Source of the DNA: JACKCP01 sp034007295
GTDB taxonomy: Bacteria > Desulfobacterota > Desulfobacteria > Desulfobacterales > JACKCP01
Assembly: GCA_034007295.1 (NCBI GenBank)
Contig: JAVERC010000032.1
Span: forward strand, 1-40,662
Direction of reading: 5' to 3'
DNA length: 40,662 nucleotides
Shown here: one piece after another, positions 7,018-14,445 of the stretch
Layout of the letters: each line of letters begins with the position of its first letter
Position numbering within the stretch: position 1 is the first letter of the stretch
Position numbers and translations under genes: made by a program
Notes under the pieces: generated by a model
Databases searched by the model: none
What the model saw: only the letters and a program-made list of their open reading frames with translations
What the model was told of the DNA's origin: nothing

Positions 7018-8777
7018 GGCGTCCATTCCCCGAGCTTATCTCCTGGTTCAAGTCCTGAAAGGATTTCAACAAAACCCAGGGTTGTTATTCCGGTTGTTAC
7101 CTTTTTTTCTTCCATACTGCCGTCATTTTTTATAATCCGGACCATGGCATGATCGCCCATGGGGCGGACAAGGGAAAGTGGAACCATTAAAGCTTTTGGA
7201 TTGTTATATACAAGGATTTCAAGGTCTGCACTCATTCCAACCCTTATTGCTGAACTTGCATCTTTGCTGAGTTCAGGAAGTGTTACCTGTACTTCAAAAC
7301 CCGGTGCTTCCATGCCGTTTCCTGAGGTGGCCTGGGCTGAAATATGGGAAAGATACCCATCCAGCATGATGCCGGGAAAGGCATCTCCGTTTGCCCTTAC
7401 TTTCTGATTAAGTGACAGCCTTCCAATTTCCACTTCATCTACACGGGAAAACACCTTGAGTCCGCTGAGATCTCCTAGTGCAAGAAGTGCTGAGCCTGCC
7501 TGCACTCTGGCACCCTGATCCAGGGACTGTTTTTTGTTTTCTTCTGTAACAGGCTGAATTACCACACCTGATACAGGAGCCCTTACTTCCGCCTGGGAAA
7601 TGAGAGACTTAAGTTCATTCAGCCTGATTCTGGCATTGTCCAGCTCCATTTTAGCAATACTAATGTTTTCAGGGCTGGCTTTTTTACTGGTGGAAGCCAT
7701 TTCTTCCTTGCTGGATATAAGATCCATACGGCTGGTTTCAACCTGCTGTTTTGCACTGTTAAGCTCCTGTGCAGGAATGATACCCTTTTCAAAGAGGAGT
7801 ACGGATTCATCAAGCTGACGGATATTGTTTTCAAGGGTACTTTCTGCACGTTGAAGACTGCGTCTGGCTCTTGCCATTTCAGTGCTTTTTTCCCATGATA
7901 TCAGTTCTTCATAATTTTGCAGTGTTTTGATATAGCTGCTTTTTGCTTCCCTAAGTTTTATTTTTGTTTCAGAAGTATCAAGCCGCAGAAGAAGATCTCC
8001 CTTTTCCACCACCTGACCAAAGGAAAAGCGGCGTTCAAGGATTCTTGCATCAAAAGGGGCTGTAAGCATGATTTCCTCTATTGGCTGGAGCCGGCCTGAA
8101 AGGGAGATACTTGAGGAAACAGGGCTGGTACTGACAGTATGGCTGCTCTGATTTCCTTCTGATACCATTTGTGCAGGCCTCATTTCCTTTGCAGAGGAAG
8201 ACATGTTTGAAAAACCCTGAAAATAAAAATATCCAAGTCCAACAAAAAAAAGGATGATTCCAGCTGTAGCAAAGCCCCTGACCATCTGTACTTTTTTAAG
8301 AAGCCCTGTAAGTCTGAGGTTGCTGGCCTCTATTTCTTCATATGCTTTTGCAAGTTTTCTGGAATTCTCCCTTTCCTGTTCCTGAAGAATTGTAAGTTCG
8401 GTAATGTCAGAAAAAACCACCACAACACCGGTAGATTCTTTTTCTTCTTCTCGGTGCAGCCAGGACGAGGAAAGGCTTAATGTCATTTTTCTGCCGTCGG
8501 GACGGATAAAATCAACAGTTTTCCTTTGTCCCACTTTTTTACGGGTGACAGCATCCAGAACCATCTGATTAAAGTCATCGTTATCTTGTTCTGCGGCAAT
8601 AAAGACCTGGGCAAAAGTATGCTCACGTACAAAGGCGGCATCGAGTCCTAGAATGGCAGCAGCCGCAGGGTTGAAAAGAGTAATTTTCCCCTGAAAGTTC
8701 AGAGCCATTACGCCGTCTTTCATGTTATCCAGAACGCTTTGGTGAAAATCTTTTTGAAAATCAGGTTTTATATTCAT
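7014..8777 (-). CDS. PAS domain fused to a MacA/HlyD-type periplasmic adaptor
   Basis: A 587-residue protein with an unusual layout. Residues about 10-128 are a PAS sensor domain (DGVMALNFQGKITLFNPAA, then RPDGRKMTL and VVVFSDITEL). Residues 128-165 form a coiled coil. One transmembrane helix lies at about 168-188. Residues 230-587 are a membrane-fusion protein: lipoyl-like half (ILERRFSFGQVVEKGDLLLRLDT), long alpha-helical hairpin (about 270-375), second lipoyl half (VRAPVSGVV), then beta-barrel and membrane-proximal domains. MacA-type adaptors normally have only a short cytoplasmic N-terminus. Here a sensor domain sits in the cytoplasm on the same chain, so a ligand, redox or light signal might be passed to the pump. 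The gene overlaps tolC (ATGA, 8774-8777) and the ATPase gene (ATGA, 7014-7017). The domain calls are firm; the signal and its effect on transport are inference. Confidence 0.92.
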   Translation of the reverse strand: MNIKPDFQKDFHQSVLDNMKDGVMALNFQGKITLFNPAAAAILGLDAAFVREHTFAQVFIAAEQDNDDFNQMVLDAVTRKKVGQRKTVDFIRPDGRKMTLSLSSSWLHREEEKESTGVVVVFSDITELTILQEQERENSRKLAKAYEEIEASNLRLTGLLKKVQMVRGFATAGIILFFVGLGYFYFQGFSNMSSSAKEMRPAQMVSEGNQSSHTVSTSPVSSSISLSGRLQPIEEIMLTAPFDARILERRFSFGQVVEKGDLLLRLDTSETKIKLREAKSSYIKTLQNYEELISWEKSTEMARARRSLQRAESTLENNIRQLDESVLLFEKGIIPAQELNSAKQQVETSRMDLISSKEEMASTSKKASPENISIAKMELDNARIRLNELKSLISQAEVRAPVSGVVIQPVTEENKKQSLDQGARVQAGSALLALGDLSGLKVFSRVDEVEIGRLSLNQKVRANGDAFPGIMLDGYLSHISAQATSGNGMEAPGFEVQVTLPELSKDASSAIRVGMSADLEILVYNNPKALMVPLSLVRPMGDHAMVRIIKNDGSMEEKKVTTGITTLGFVEILSGLEPGDKLGEWTP

Positions 8778-10387
8778 TGTATGTCCTCGGAGTTCATCGA
8801 TTTGTCAAGCATCCATGTTTTTCCGCCGAGATATTCGGCTTCAAGGTCTGCACGTTCAGTTATAAAGGCGATGTTCCAGGTATCCAGTGTGGTGGCAAGC
8901 AGGGCATCGAGTCTGGTAAGGCTGTTCTGGTAAGTCATGATGGCTCTTATTTCAGCCAGTTTGTCATCACGGAGTTTGTCCTGCTCCCGGATAAAATCCG
9001 CATTGGAAATTTTTCCAAGTTTAAACTGAAGTTCACTTACAAGGAAGTTTTTTTCGGAGAATTCCAGGGTTTTTGAAGCCAGTTCAACCCGTCTTAAGCT
9101 GGAAGACACCTGCCTTACGGCATTGCGGATATTGTTTTCAAGGGATTCTCTGGCAGTGAGTAATTGCATATTGGCTTTACGGAGCTGTATTCGTGCGGAA
9201 AGCAGGGGCATTTCTCTGCTGTATTTTTGATCCCCATAGATGGGAATGGGAATTTTCAGATTGAGGCCCAGCCACCAGTCTTCCTGACGGTAGGAAGTAT
9301 CGTTTTTTTTGTGATTCCAGCCGTTATTGTAGCCTCCTTCAAGATCAAGATTCCACAGCCTTTGATTTTTGGCATCGGACAAATTCATTTTTGCCATTTC
9401 CAGGGATGTCAGGGCAGAGAGGTATGAATTATCGCGTTCAAGTGCAAGTTCAAGGCATTCTTCAAAAACAGGTTCTATTGGCTTGTATATGATTTTTTCA
9501 GTTGGAACAAGTGTGGTGCCGCCACTGATTTGAAGCCGTTGGAGGAGTGCAAGGTGAGCATCATCCATCTGTGCCTTTGCCTCCTCAAACGCCAGTTCCT
9601 GACGGGTAAGGTTGGCTTCGGACTGAAGGATTTCGTTTGATGCCCGTCTTCCGGTTTCAATCATGGTACGGGTGACATCAAGCTGTTCCCTGGCCTTGTC
9701 AAGGGCACTCTCCTGAACTTCCATGTCCTGATAAAGAGATAAAAGGTTTCTATAATCCTGAATTACTCCTGAAATTGTACTTATCAGGGTGTCTCTGAGG
9801 GAGCGGATATTATTTTCTTCCTGCATGGCTGCACGTCTGAGTGGAGCCGTGTTGTAGTCAAGTCCTCCGTCTTTCAGCAGAGGCTGACTAAATCCGACAG
9901 ACCATTTTGAAAGCCCTTTTTGTGCTTCACCGGAAGTTGTGTCTGTTTTTTGATAATTGCTTTCAAAACCGTTTTCCCAGGCAAAGGTTATTTCACCTCC
10001 TGTGGGAATTTTCTGACTGACCGTACTGATAATGGACATGCCTGCATTGTTTGTTCGGGATCTTGTGGTATCCGGGCCGCTAGACTCGTAGTCTGTTACA
10101 GTTCCTGCTGTATTTGTGCTGGCCTGGGGACTGATGTCAATGTTTGGGTAGAAGCGTGTCATTTCCTGGCCCAGTTGAAATTTTTCCATTATTCTTGAGA
10201 GATAAGCACTTTCAATTGTGCGGTTTTGCCTTAGGGCCAGATGGATGGCTTCGGTTAGGCTGAGTTCTATGATGGGAGGGAACTCAGCCTCCGTATTAAT
10301 TGGTTTTTCTTCAGAAAAAATGAGAACTGGTATGCAGAAAATAAAAAAAACCATGAGTGCTGCAATTTTTAAGCAGGCATGTTTCAT
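8774..10387 (-). CDS. TolC-family outer-membrane efflux protein
   Basis: A 537-residue outer-membrane factor: signal peptide (MKHACLKIAALMVFF onward, cleaved near residue 25), then two TolC/OEP repeats rich in long heptad helices, for example LALRQNRTIESAYLS near the start, QEEN-rich and SALDKAREQLDVTRTMIETGRRA-like helices, and in the second half SSLRRVELASKTLEF. It would form the trimeric channel that connects the MacAB-like inner-membrane complex to the outside. The ATG at 10387 is chosen over one six codons upstream because AGGA lies 8 nt before it and the signal peptide starts there. It is the first gene of the operon and overlaps the next by ATGA. A promoter and an inverted repeat lie upstream. 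Confidence 0.92.
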   Translation of the reverse strand: MKHACLKIAALMVFFIFCIPVLIFSEEKPINTEAEFPPIIELSLTEAIHLALRQNRTIESAYLSRIMEKFQLGQEMTRFYPNIDISPQASTNTAGTVTDYESSGPDTTRSRTNNAGMSIISTVSQKIPTGGEITFAWENGFESNYQKTDTTSGEAQKGLSKWSVGFSQPLLKDGGLDYNTAPLRRAAMQEENNIRSLRDTLISTISGVIQDYRNLLSLYQDMEVQESALDKAREQLDVTRTMIETGRRASNEILQSEANLTRQELAFEEAKAQMDDAHLALLQRLQISGGTTLVPTEKIIYKPIEPVFEECLELALERDNSYLSALTSLEMAKMNLSDAKNQRLWNLDLEGGYNNGWNHKKNDTSYRQEDWWLGLNLKIPIPIYGDQKYSREMPLLSARIQLRKANMQLLTARESLENNIRNAVRQVSSSLRRVELASKTLEFSEKNFLVSELQFKLGKISNADFIREQDKLRDDKLAEIRAIMTYQNSLTRLDALLATTLDTWNIAFITERADLEAEYLGGKTWMLDKSMNSEDIQ

Positions 10388-10444
10388 ATTTTGTCCTGAC
10401 AGCATTCCGGCTGAATTTTATGGGTCTTTAGTGTAAAAAATATA

Positions 10445-10485
10445 ATGCAGGATTCATTACAATATTATATTTGGATATCCTGCAT
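10445..10485 (-). promoter_or_regulatory. Inverted repeat in the tolC leader (operator or RNA stem)
   Basis: ATGCAGGAT (10445-10453) and ATCCTGCAT (10477-10485) are a perfect 9-bp inverted repeat with 23 nt between; equivalent bases are 32 bp apart, about three helical turns. It lies downstream of the predicted promoter (roughly +28 to +69) and about 60 bp upstream of the tolC start. It could be bound by the operon's own Fis-HTH regulator, or form a leader-RNA stem. Confidence 0.5.
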
Positions 10486-10519
10486 ATAAACAATTGCTGT
10501 TTTTTTCAGTTATTGATTT

Positions 10520-10549
10520 TTTATAAGATAGCAAGGTGTTTTTTGTCAA
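10520..10549 (-). promoter_or_regulatory. Sigma-70-type promoter for the PAS-adaptor efflux operon
   Basis: On the minus strand, TTGACA (10549..10544) and TATAAA (10525..10520) are separated by 18 bp (or TTATAA at 17 bp). This predicts transcription from about 10513 and a leader of about 125 nt. No sigma-54 -24/-12 element is visible in this intergenic region although the cluster encodes a sigma-54-type regulator. Confidence 0.6.
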
Positions 10550-10570
10550 CAAAAGTATAATGAGGATTAA

Positions 10571-10667
10571 TTCTGACCTAAATTGCATCACGCATAGCAA
10601 AAGTATATCCTGATATAATTTGCCGTTATATGTAGCAAACTTGAAAATCGCTCAATTTAGGTCTGAA
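10571..10667. repeat. 97-bp element with 15-bp terminal inverted repeats
   Basis: TTCTGACCTAAATTG at 10571-10585 and CAATTTAGGTCTGAA at 10653-10667 are inverted copies with one mismatch. The interior has a smaller hairpin (ATATAA..TTATAT around 10614-10632). It carries no gene. Size and ends resemble a miniature inverted-repeat element, but only one copy is in the window and no target duplication is clear. Confidence 0.5.
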
Positions 10668-10835
10668 ATATATCCAATTTTTTTAGTAAGAAAAAAACAC
10701 TTTCCTCTATATCCGGAAACTTTTTCAATAAACATATAACAAGCCTTTGGATTTGACTGAATATTTTTGTGTGAAAGTCTTTTTCTCATTATAAGTGTAA
10801 GACTTCTGTTTTTACAAAGTTTTGGTTTGCAGCTT

Positions 10836-10859
10836 GTTCCAAAACTCAAGCTTTGGAAC
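10836..10859. repeat. Short hairpin in the boundary region
   Basis: GTTCCAAA (10836-10843) and TTTGGAAC (10852-10859) form a perfect 8-bp stem with an 8-nt loop. It lies 7 bp from the first ~150-bp foldback repeat. No T-run follows, so it is not an obvious terminator. It may be part of a dispersed palindromic repeat. Confidence 0.45.
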
Positions 10860-10865
10860 GTCGTA

Positions 10866-11020
10866 TATTTAGTTGCTGAACGAAAACGGCCTTTTTTGTC
10901 CATTTTTGCATCAGATTCAAAATTTAATCCTCAAAATACTAAATGTATCCTAAAGGTTAAATTTTTTATCTTTCTTGAACTGAACAAAAAATTCTCGTTT
11001 TCGGCCAATTACAATTTATA
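10866..11020. repeat. Foldback repeat, copy A (~155 bp)
   Basis: First of four related copies. The ends read TATTTAGTTGCTGAACG.. and ..CGGCCAATTACAATTTA, which are imperfect inverted repeats; the flanking GAACGAAAACGG and CTCGTTTTCGGCC blocks pair with each other. Inside, AAAATTTAATCC pairs with GGTTAAATTTTT, and the centre ATACTAAATGTAT is a small hairpin, so the whole unit folds into one long imperfect stem. It has no coding capacity. It lies in the non-coding gap between the efflux operon and the ars operon. Confidence 0.8.
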
Positions 11021-11158
11021 ATAAATTAAGATTTTAAATAACTATTGCAAGCTGATAAAGCTGTCAAATAAGGACTTTATGAACAAGAAAATGACCTTGG
11101 GAGCGAGTAACATCTATAAATCAGGAAGCATAAAAAAGCGTTGATTGCATGAAGAAGT

Positions 11159-11722
11159 TCAGCTCTTCAATTTTTCAAAAAGCCATTCCCGTTCAGATTC
11201 TTCAAGGCCTTTTCCAATTTCTATTCTTTTTGATTCATAATCAAATGAGAGTTTTTGCCGTTCACCGATTCTTTCTAATTTTACATTGGTAATCAAATCT
11301 TTTTCAAAAATTTTGAAATTCCTTCCTTTTCGGACATTTACTGAAGTTTTGCCGCCGTCGCTGTCTAAATAAGTTTTTTTATATGTTCCCTGAACAAATT
11401 TAACTCTGTGGTCATTGTAAAAAATTAATTTCGATGGAACAGAAGGCCTTAAAATGTTTATAAGTCCCAAAAAAGCACCTATTCCTGCAAATGTCCATAA
11501 GGATAACCATATAATTAGAAATATTTTAGCTCCAGGATCAGGACGATCAGAAATAATTGCACTAAAAGCAAAAAGTTCGCCCACAGCCCAGCCACAAAGC
11601 CAGATAATAAGAAATATGAATCCTCCAATGTCTGATAGGTTTTTTTTGCAGTCATACCATTCAAGCACAATACCATTTTCAATTTCATATGTTTTAAAAC
11701 GGCTTTTTTCAGGTGGATTCAT
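11159..11722 (-). CDS. Small membrane protein of unknown function
   Basis: A 187-residue protein with two adjacent transmembrane helices (about residues 33-55 and 66-92, IGGFIFLIIWLCGWAVG and AKIFLIIWLSLWTFAG) joined by a short polar loop. A soluble C-terminal half rich in beta strands follows (LIFYNDHRVKFV, then ILVTNVKLERIG-like and KRIEIGKGL). This helix-hairpin plus small beta domain resembles membrane-linked PH-like proteins, but I do not recognise a family. The ATG at 11722 is chosen because GGAGGG lies just upstream (spacing about 4 nt); longer in-frame starts would add an unsupported hydrophobic extension. It is last in line after the TauE-like gene on the same strand, 133 bp downstream, so membership of the ars operon is uncertain. 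Confidence 0.7.
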   Translation of the reverse strand: MNPPEKSRFKTYEIENGIVLEWYDCKKNLSDIGGFIFLIIWLCGWAVGELFAFSAIISDRPDPGAKIFLIIWLSLWTFAGIGAFLGLINILRPSVPSKLIFYNDHRVKFVQGTYKKTYLDSDGGKTSVNVRKGRNFKIFEKDLITNVKLERIGERQKLSFDYESKRIEIGKGLEESEREWLFEKLKS

Positions 11723-11855
11723 GTTCCCTCCTGTTTGTGGATAAGGCCGGCCTTCGATGAAAAAAGAATAATCATATACTGATTTAAATTTGTTAAAAAA
11801 GTATATGATTATTGTAAGAAATTTGTTTAAGACCATGATTTTTTTGATATAAAGA

Positions 11856-12605
11856 TTAAAGCATATTTATGCACAGCTTTGCAGCAATAATAATAAGCAC
11901 AAATCCAAGAAATTTTTTAACAGATTCAGGCTTCATTTTTTTCTGCATGAATACAGTTCCAGCATATCCTCCGGCATAGGCGGCAATTCCTGCAAACAAT
12001 AATATTTTAAAGTCAATTGTTCCCATGGCAGCATAAGTTATAAATCCAAGCAAAGAAGAAAATGGAACAGCAAATGCTGTAACTGCAACAATTTTTTTTG
12101 GATTAAAACCTATCATTATCATTAAGGGAGAAATAAGTCCTCCTCCTCCAACGCCGAGAAGACCTGACAGAAATCCTGCCATTGCTCCGATTAAACCCGG
12201 AGCTGCTAAAGGACTGTCATCTCTGTATTGACCTTCAAATTTTGAGCCTTTGAAAAATAAAAGCATTGTTCCTGAAAAAATAAGAAAAAGAACAAAAACA
12301 ATTAAAACCGCTTTTTTAGGAATTATTGTTCCGGCAAAAGCACCAAGTGGAGCTGTTAGAGCTGATGCAATAATTATGGGAAGTCCTATTTTAAAATCAA
12401 GGCGTTTTTCTTTGATATTTGAATAGCTTGCCCCTGTCATGCTGATTGTGTTTACAAAAAGTCCGGTTGGTCTTGCAGCCTCAAGGGGAACTCCAATCCA
12501 TGTAAATACAGGAACAAGGGCAACAGCAGCACCCACACCTCCAAGTGCGAACAAAAAACTGAGGCCAAAGGAAAAGAGCGTAATTAAAAAAGTAAGCTCA
12601 TCCAT
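11856..12605 (-). CDS. TauE/SafE-family membrane transporter
   Basis: A 249-residue polytopic membrane protein with about eight helices, the usual size for the TauE/SafE (DUF81) family. Typical features are the N-terminal GVGAAVALVPVF segment and the repeated FLSGLLGVGGGGLISPLMI motif at about residues 140-160; the two halves form an inverted repeat. Members export sulphite, sulphoacetate or other small anions. It starts 5 bp after the FmdE-like gene and is clearly co-transcribed with it. In an ars-like operon it might move an oxyanion or sulphur compound; the substrate is not determined. Confidence 0.9.
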   Translation of the reverse strand: MDELTFLITLFSFGLSFLFALGGVGAAVALVPVFTWIGVPLEAARPTGLFVNTISMTGASYSNIKEKRLDFKIGLPIIIASALTAPLGAFAGTIIPKKAVLIVFVLFLIFSGTMLLFFKGSKFEGQYRDDSPLAAPGLIGAMAGFLSGLLGVGGGGLISPLMIMIGFNPKKIVAVTAFAVPFSSLLGFITYAAMGTIDFKILLFAGIAAYAGGYAGTVFMQKKMKPESVKKFLGFVLIIIAAKLCINML

Positions 12606-12610
12606 TTATT

Positions 12611-13216
12611 TTATCTCTCATATCCCGAACATGGAATACACATATGTTTTTCTCCAACAACTCTTAAATACACCTTTGAAACCATTTCACCGCATTGATC
12701 ACAAGGCATAAGACCCATAATTTCTCCAAAATCATCCTCCCATGGAAAATCTATTACAGGTTCAATTATTAAAACTTCGTCTTCAGGAGCATCCCAGATT
12801 AAATCTGCCATTTCCCATGCTTCTTTTTCAGGAATTTTTGTTGGAGGAATTCCCTGACCCCGTTTTGTCATAAATGAAGATTCTGCAATCATTTTGTGTC
12901 TTCCGGGCTTGTATGAAACCCTTACAGCTTTTTCTTTTTTTTTGTCCACAAGGGTTATTGCAAGTTTGCCGTAGCCTGTTTTTTCAATATTTCCTTTTCC
13001 AAGAGTGCATCCTGTTGAATACTGAATTCCGTCTGCAAAGCATTGTGCCCCGTGATTTTCACCAATTTCCACAAAACAGTGAAGTTCACTTGAATTCCCG
13101 GTTCTTTCAACGCCAAGCTCCCTTAATGCAGCAAGGCCGACTCTTACGCCGGCTGCACTTGCCCAGCAAATGTGTCCGTGAAATTCAAATGCTTTTTCTA
13201 AAATTGATTTGTCCAT
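12611..13216 (-). CDS. FmdE-family protein with C-terminal zinc ribbon
   Basis: A 201-residue FmdE-family protein. The N-terminal domain shows the family motif EFHGHICWASAAGVRVG (residues 11-27) and conserved Cys/His (H14, C17; AQCFADGIQYSTGCTLGKGN). The C-terminus has CDQC...CIPC, a zinc-ribbon-like four-cysteine site. FmdE genes were first seen beside molybdenum formylmethanofuran dehydrogenase in methanogens. The family is widespread in anaerobes, probably binds metal, and has no firm biochemical role. ATG at 13216 follows GAGGATTAAAAA. It sits between the ArsG-like and TauE-like genes with very short gaps, so it belongs to this operon, which is not its usual methanogenesis context. Confidence 0.9.
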   Translation of the reverse strand: MDKSILEKAFEFHGHICWASAAGVRVGLAALRELGVERTGNSSELHCFVEIGENHGAQCFADGIQYSTGCTLGKGNIEKTGYGKLAITLVDKKKEKAVRVSYKPGRHKMIAESSFMTKRGQGIPPTKIPEKEAWEMADLIWDAPEDEVLIIEPVIDFPWEDDFGEIMGLMPCDQCGEMVSKVYLRVVGEKHMCIPCSGYER

Positions 13217-13235
13217 TTTTTAATCCTCGTTTTTT

Positions 13236-13924
13236 TTAAAAGTTCATACCAAAAATATTTACAAGTGAATAATAAATACCAACACCAATAAATATTACAG
13301 CTGTGATTTTTCTGGCCCATTTTTCAAAAACAACTATTTTGTCATATGCCTTTGCAACCCTGTTTGCTCCAAGTCCGATTAAAACTGCAAAAACTATAAC
13401 AGGAAGACCGGTTGCAATCCATAAATTCCCGGAAGAACAATTCCTGACTGATGTTTAAGTGCAATGGGAAGAAGAGACCCGAAAAAAAGTGCTGCAGAAG
13501 TTGGACAAAATGAAAGTGCAAATAAAATTCCAAGAAATCCTGCTCCCCAGATTCCAAGAGAATCAGCTTTTTTCTGAAGAGCTTCACTTATTCCTCCTCC
13601 AATTGAAAATGAAATTATATCAAGGAGAATAAGCCCAACAAGAATAAGCACAGGTCCAAGAACCATATTCATATATTTCTGAAGATAAAAAGCAGTCATT
13701 GGAACTGAAAGTATGCTTGAAACAAGAACTGTTCCAAGCACAAGATAGGTAAGCATTCTTCCGGCTGTGTATAAAACTCCCGAGTAAAAAACACTTGAAG
13801 GTCTGTCAACTCTTCTGCCGACATAGGAAATTGCAGCTATGTTTGTTGCAAGCGGACATGGACTTATGGACGTGAGAATTCCAAGCCAGAGAGCTGTTGC
13901 AAGTGGAATGAAAAGTTCAGGCAT
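13236..13924 (-). pseudogene. ArsG-like (CcdA-fold) efflux permease, frameshifted near its C-terminus
   Basis: Reading from ATG 13924 gives 176 residues of a six-helix CcdA/DsbD-like membrane protein (TSISPCPLATNIAAISYVG near the N-terminus; FALSFCPTSAALFFG in the second half), matching ArsG-type aromatic arsenical efflux permeases. The frame then stops at 13394. If one base is taken as missing near 13423, the sequence continues as G-I-A-T-G-L-P-V-I-V-F-A-V-L-I-G-L-G-A-N and on through KAYDKIVVFEKWARKIT to a stop at 13236, restoring the last helix at the usual family length (about 230 residues). The start overlaps the ArsF-like stop (TGATG). Either a real disabling mutation or a sequencing error; no slippery sequence is visible. 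Confidence 0.8.
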
Positions 13925-14376
13925 CAGGCTTTTCCTTTTATTAATGATTCAATATTTGTTTGTATATACTCAAAAAATTTTGCTTCATTTTTTAAAAGAG
14001 ACCACACTTTATCAAGCCTTTTCCATTCTTTTTCTTCTCCCTTTTCAACTTTTGATATAACAACAGATCTTGATACGAGCTGATAATCTTTAATGAAATG
14101 ACTGTTTCCGCCTTTTTCAACATTGACAGTTTTGATTTCAACAAGTCCTTTTTTAATTTCATCCTGATATTTAGTATTAACTGCTTTTTTTGTATAATTT
14201 TCAATTGTTTTGCAGGATTTGCACCTCATGTTTCCATGGAAATAATAAATAATTATTTTTGTGTTTTCAGATATTGACTGAGTGTTTGCATTTGTAGAAG
14301 AATTCTGGAAAAGAAAAGATGTGCCTGTGAAAGTCAGAAAAGTAATAAATGTAAAAAACAGATATTTAATCCTCAT
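13924..14376 (-). CDS. ArsF-like thioredoxin-fold protein (nitrophenyl nitroreductase subunit family)
   Basis: A 150-residue exported or membrane-anchored protein: N-terminal hydrophobic segment (about residues 5-22), then a thioredoxin-like domain opening with IIYYFHGNMRCKSCKTIENY (CxxC at about residues 53-56). It matches the ArsF type found next to ArsG; arsEFG was described in Shewanella for efflux of trivalent aromatic arsenicals. The CxxC may pass electrons or thiols to the ArsG-like permease. ATG follows AAGGA with 7-nt spacing. It overlaps the ArsG-like start by one base (TGATG). A terminator hairpin lies just upstream of it, so it may be expressed less than the operon's first genes. 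Confidence 0.82.
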   Translation of the reverse strand: MRIKYLFFTFITFLTFTGTSFLFQNSSTNANTQSISENTKIIIYYFHGNMRCKSCKTIENYTKKAVNTKYQDEIKKGLVEIKTVNVEKGGNSHFIKDYQLVSRSVVISKVEKGEEKEWKRLDKVWSLLKNEAKFFEYIQTNIESLIKGKA

Positions 14377-14407
14377 TGTTATTCCTTTTTATTGGCTGCT
14401 GAAAAAA

Positions 14408-14435
14408 CTTAACCTCATGTTTAAATGAGGTTAAG
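14408..14435 (-). terminator. Intra-operon rho-independent terminator
   Basis: Perfect 11-bp stem CTTAACCTCAT / ATGAGGTTAAG with a 6-nt loop; on the minus strand it is followed directly by TTTTTT. It lies between the small thioredoxin gene and the ArsF-like gene, so it should end or attenuate transcription inside the ars operon. Confidence 0.8.
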
Positions 14436-14445
14436 CGGTTATTCT

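Noticed and set aside
10652..10903. An 83-codon minus-strand open frame in the boundary region
   Set aside because: It runs across the 97-bp element end, a hairpin and foldback copy A; its composition is that of the repeats, it has no ribosome-binding site and no recognisable domain.
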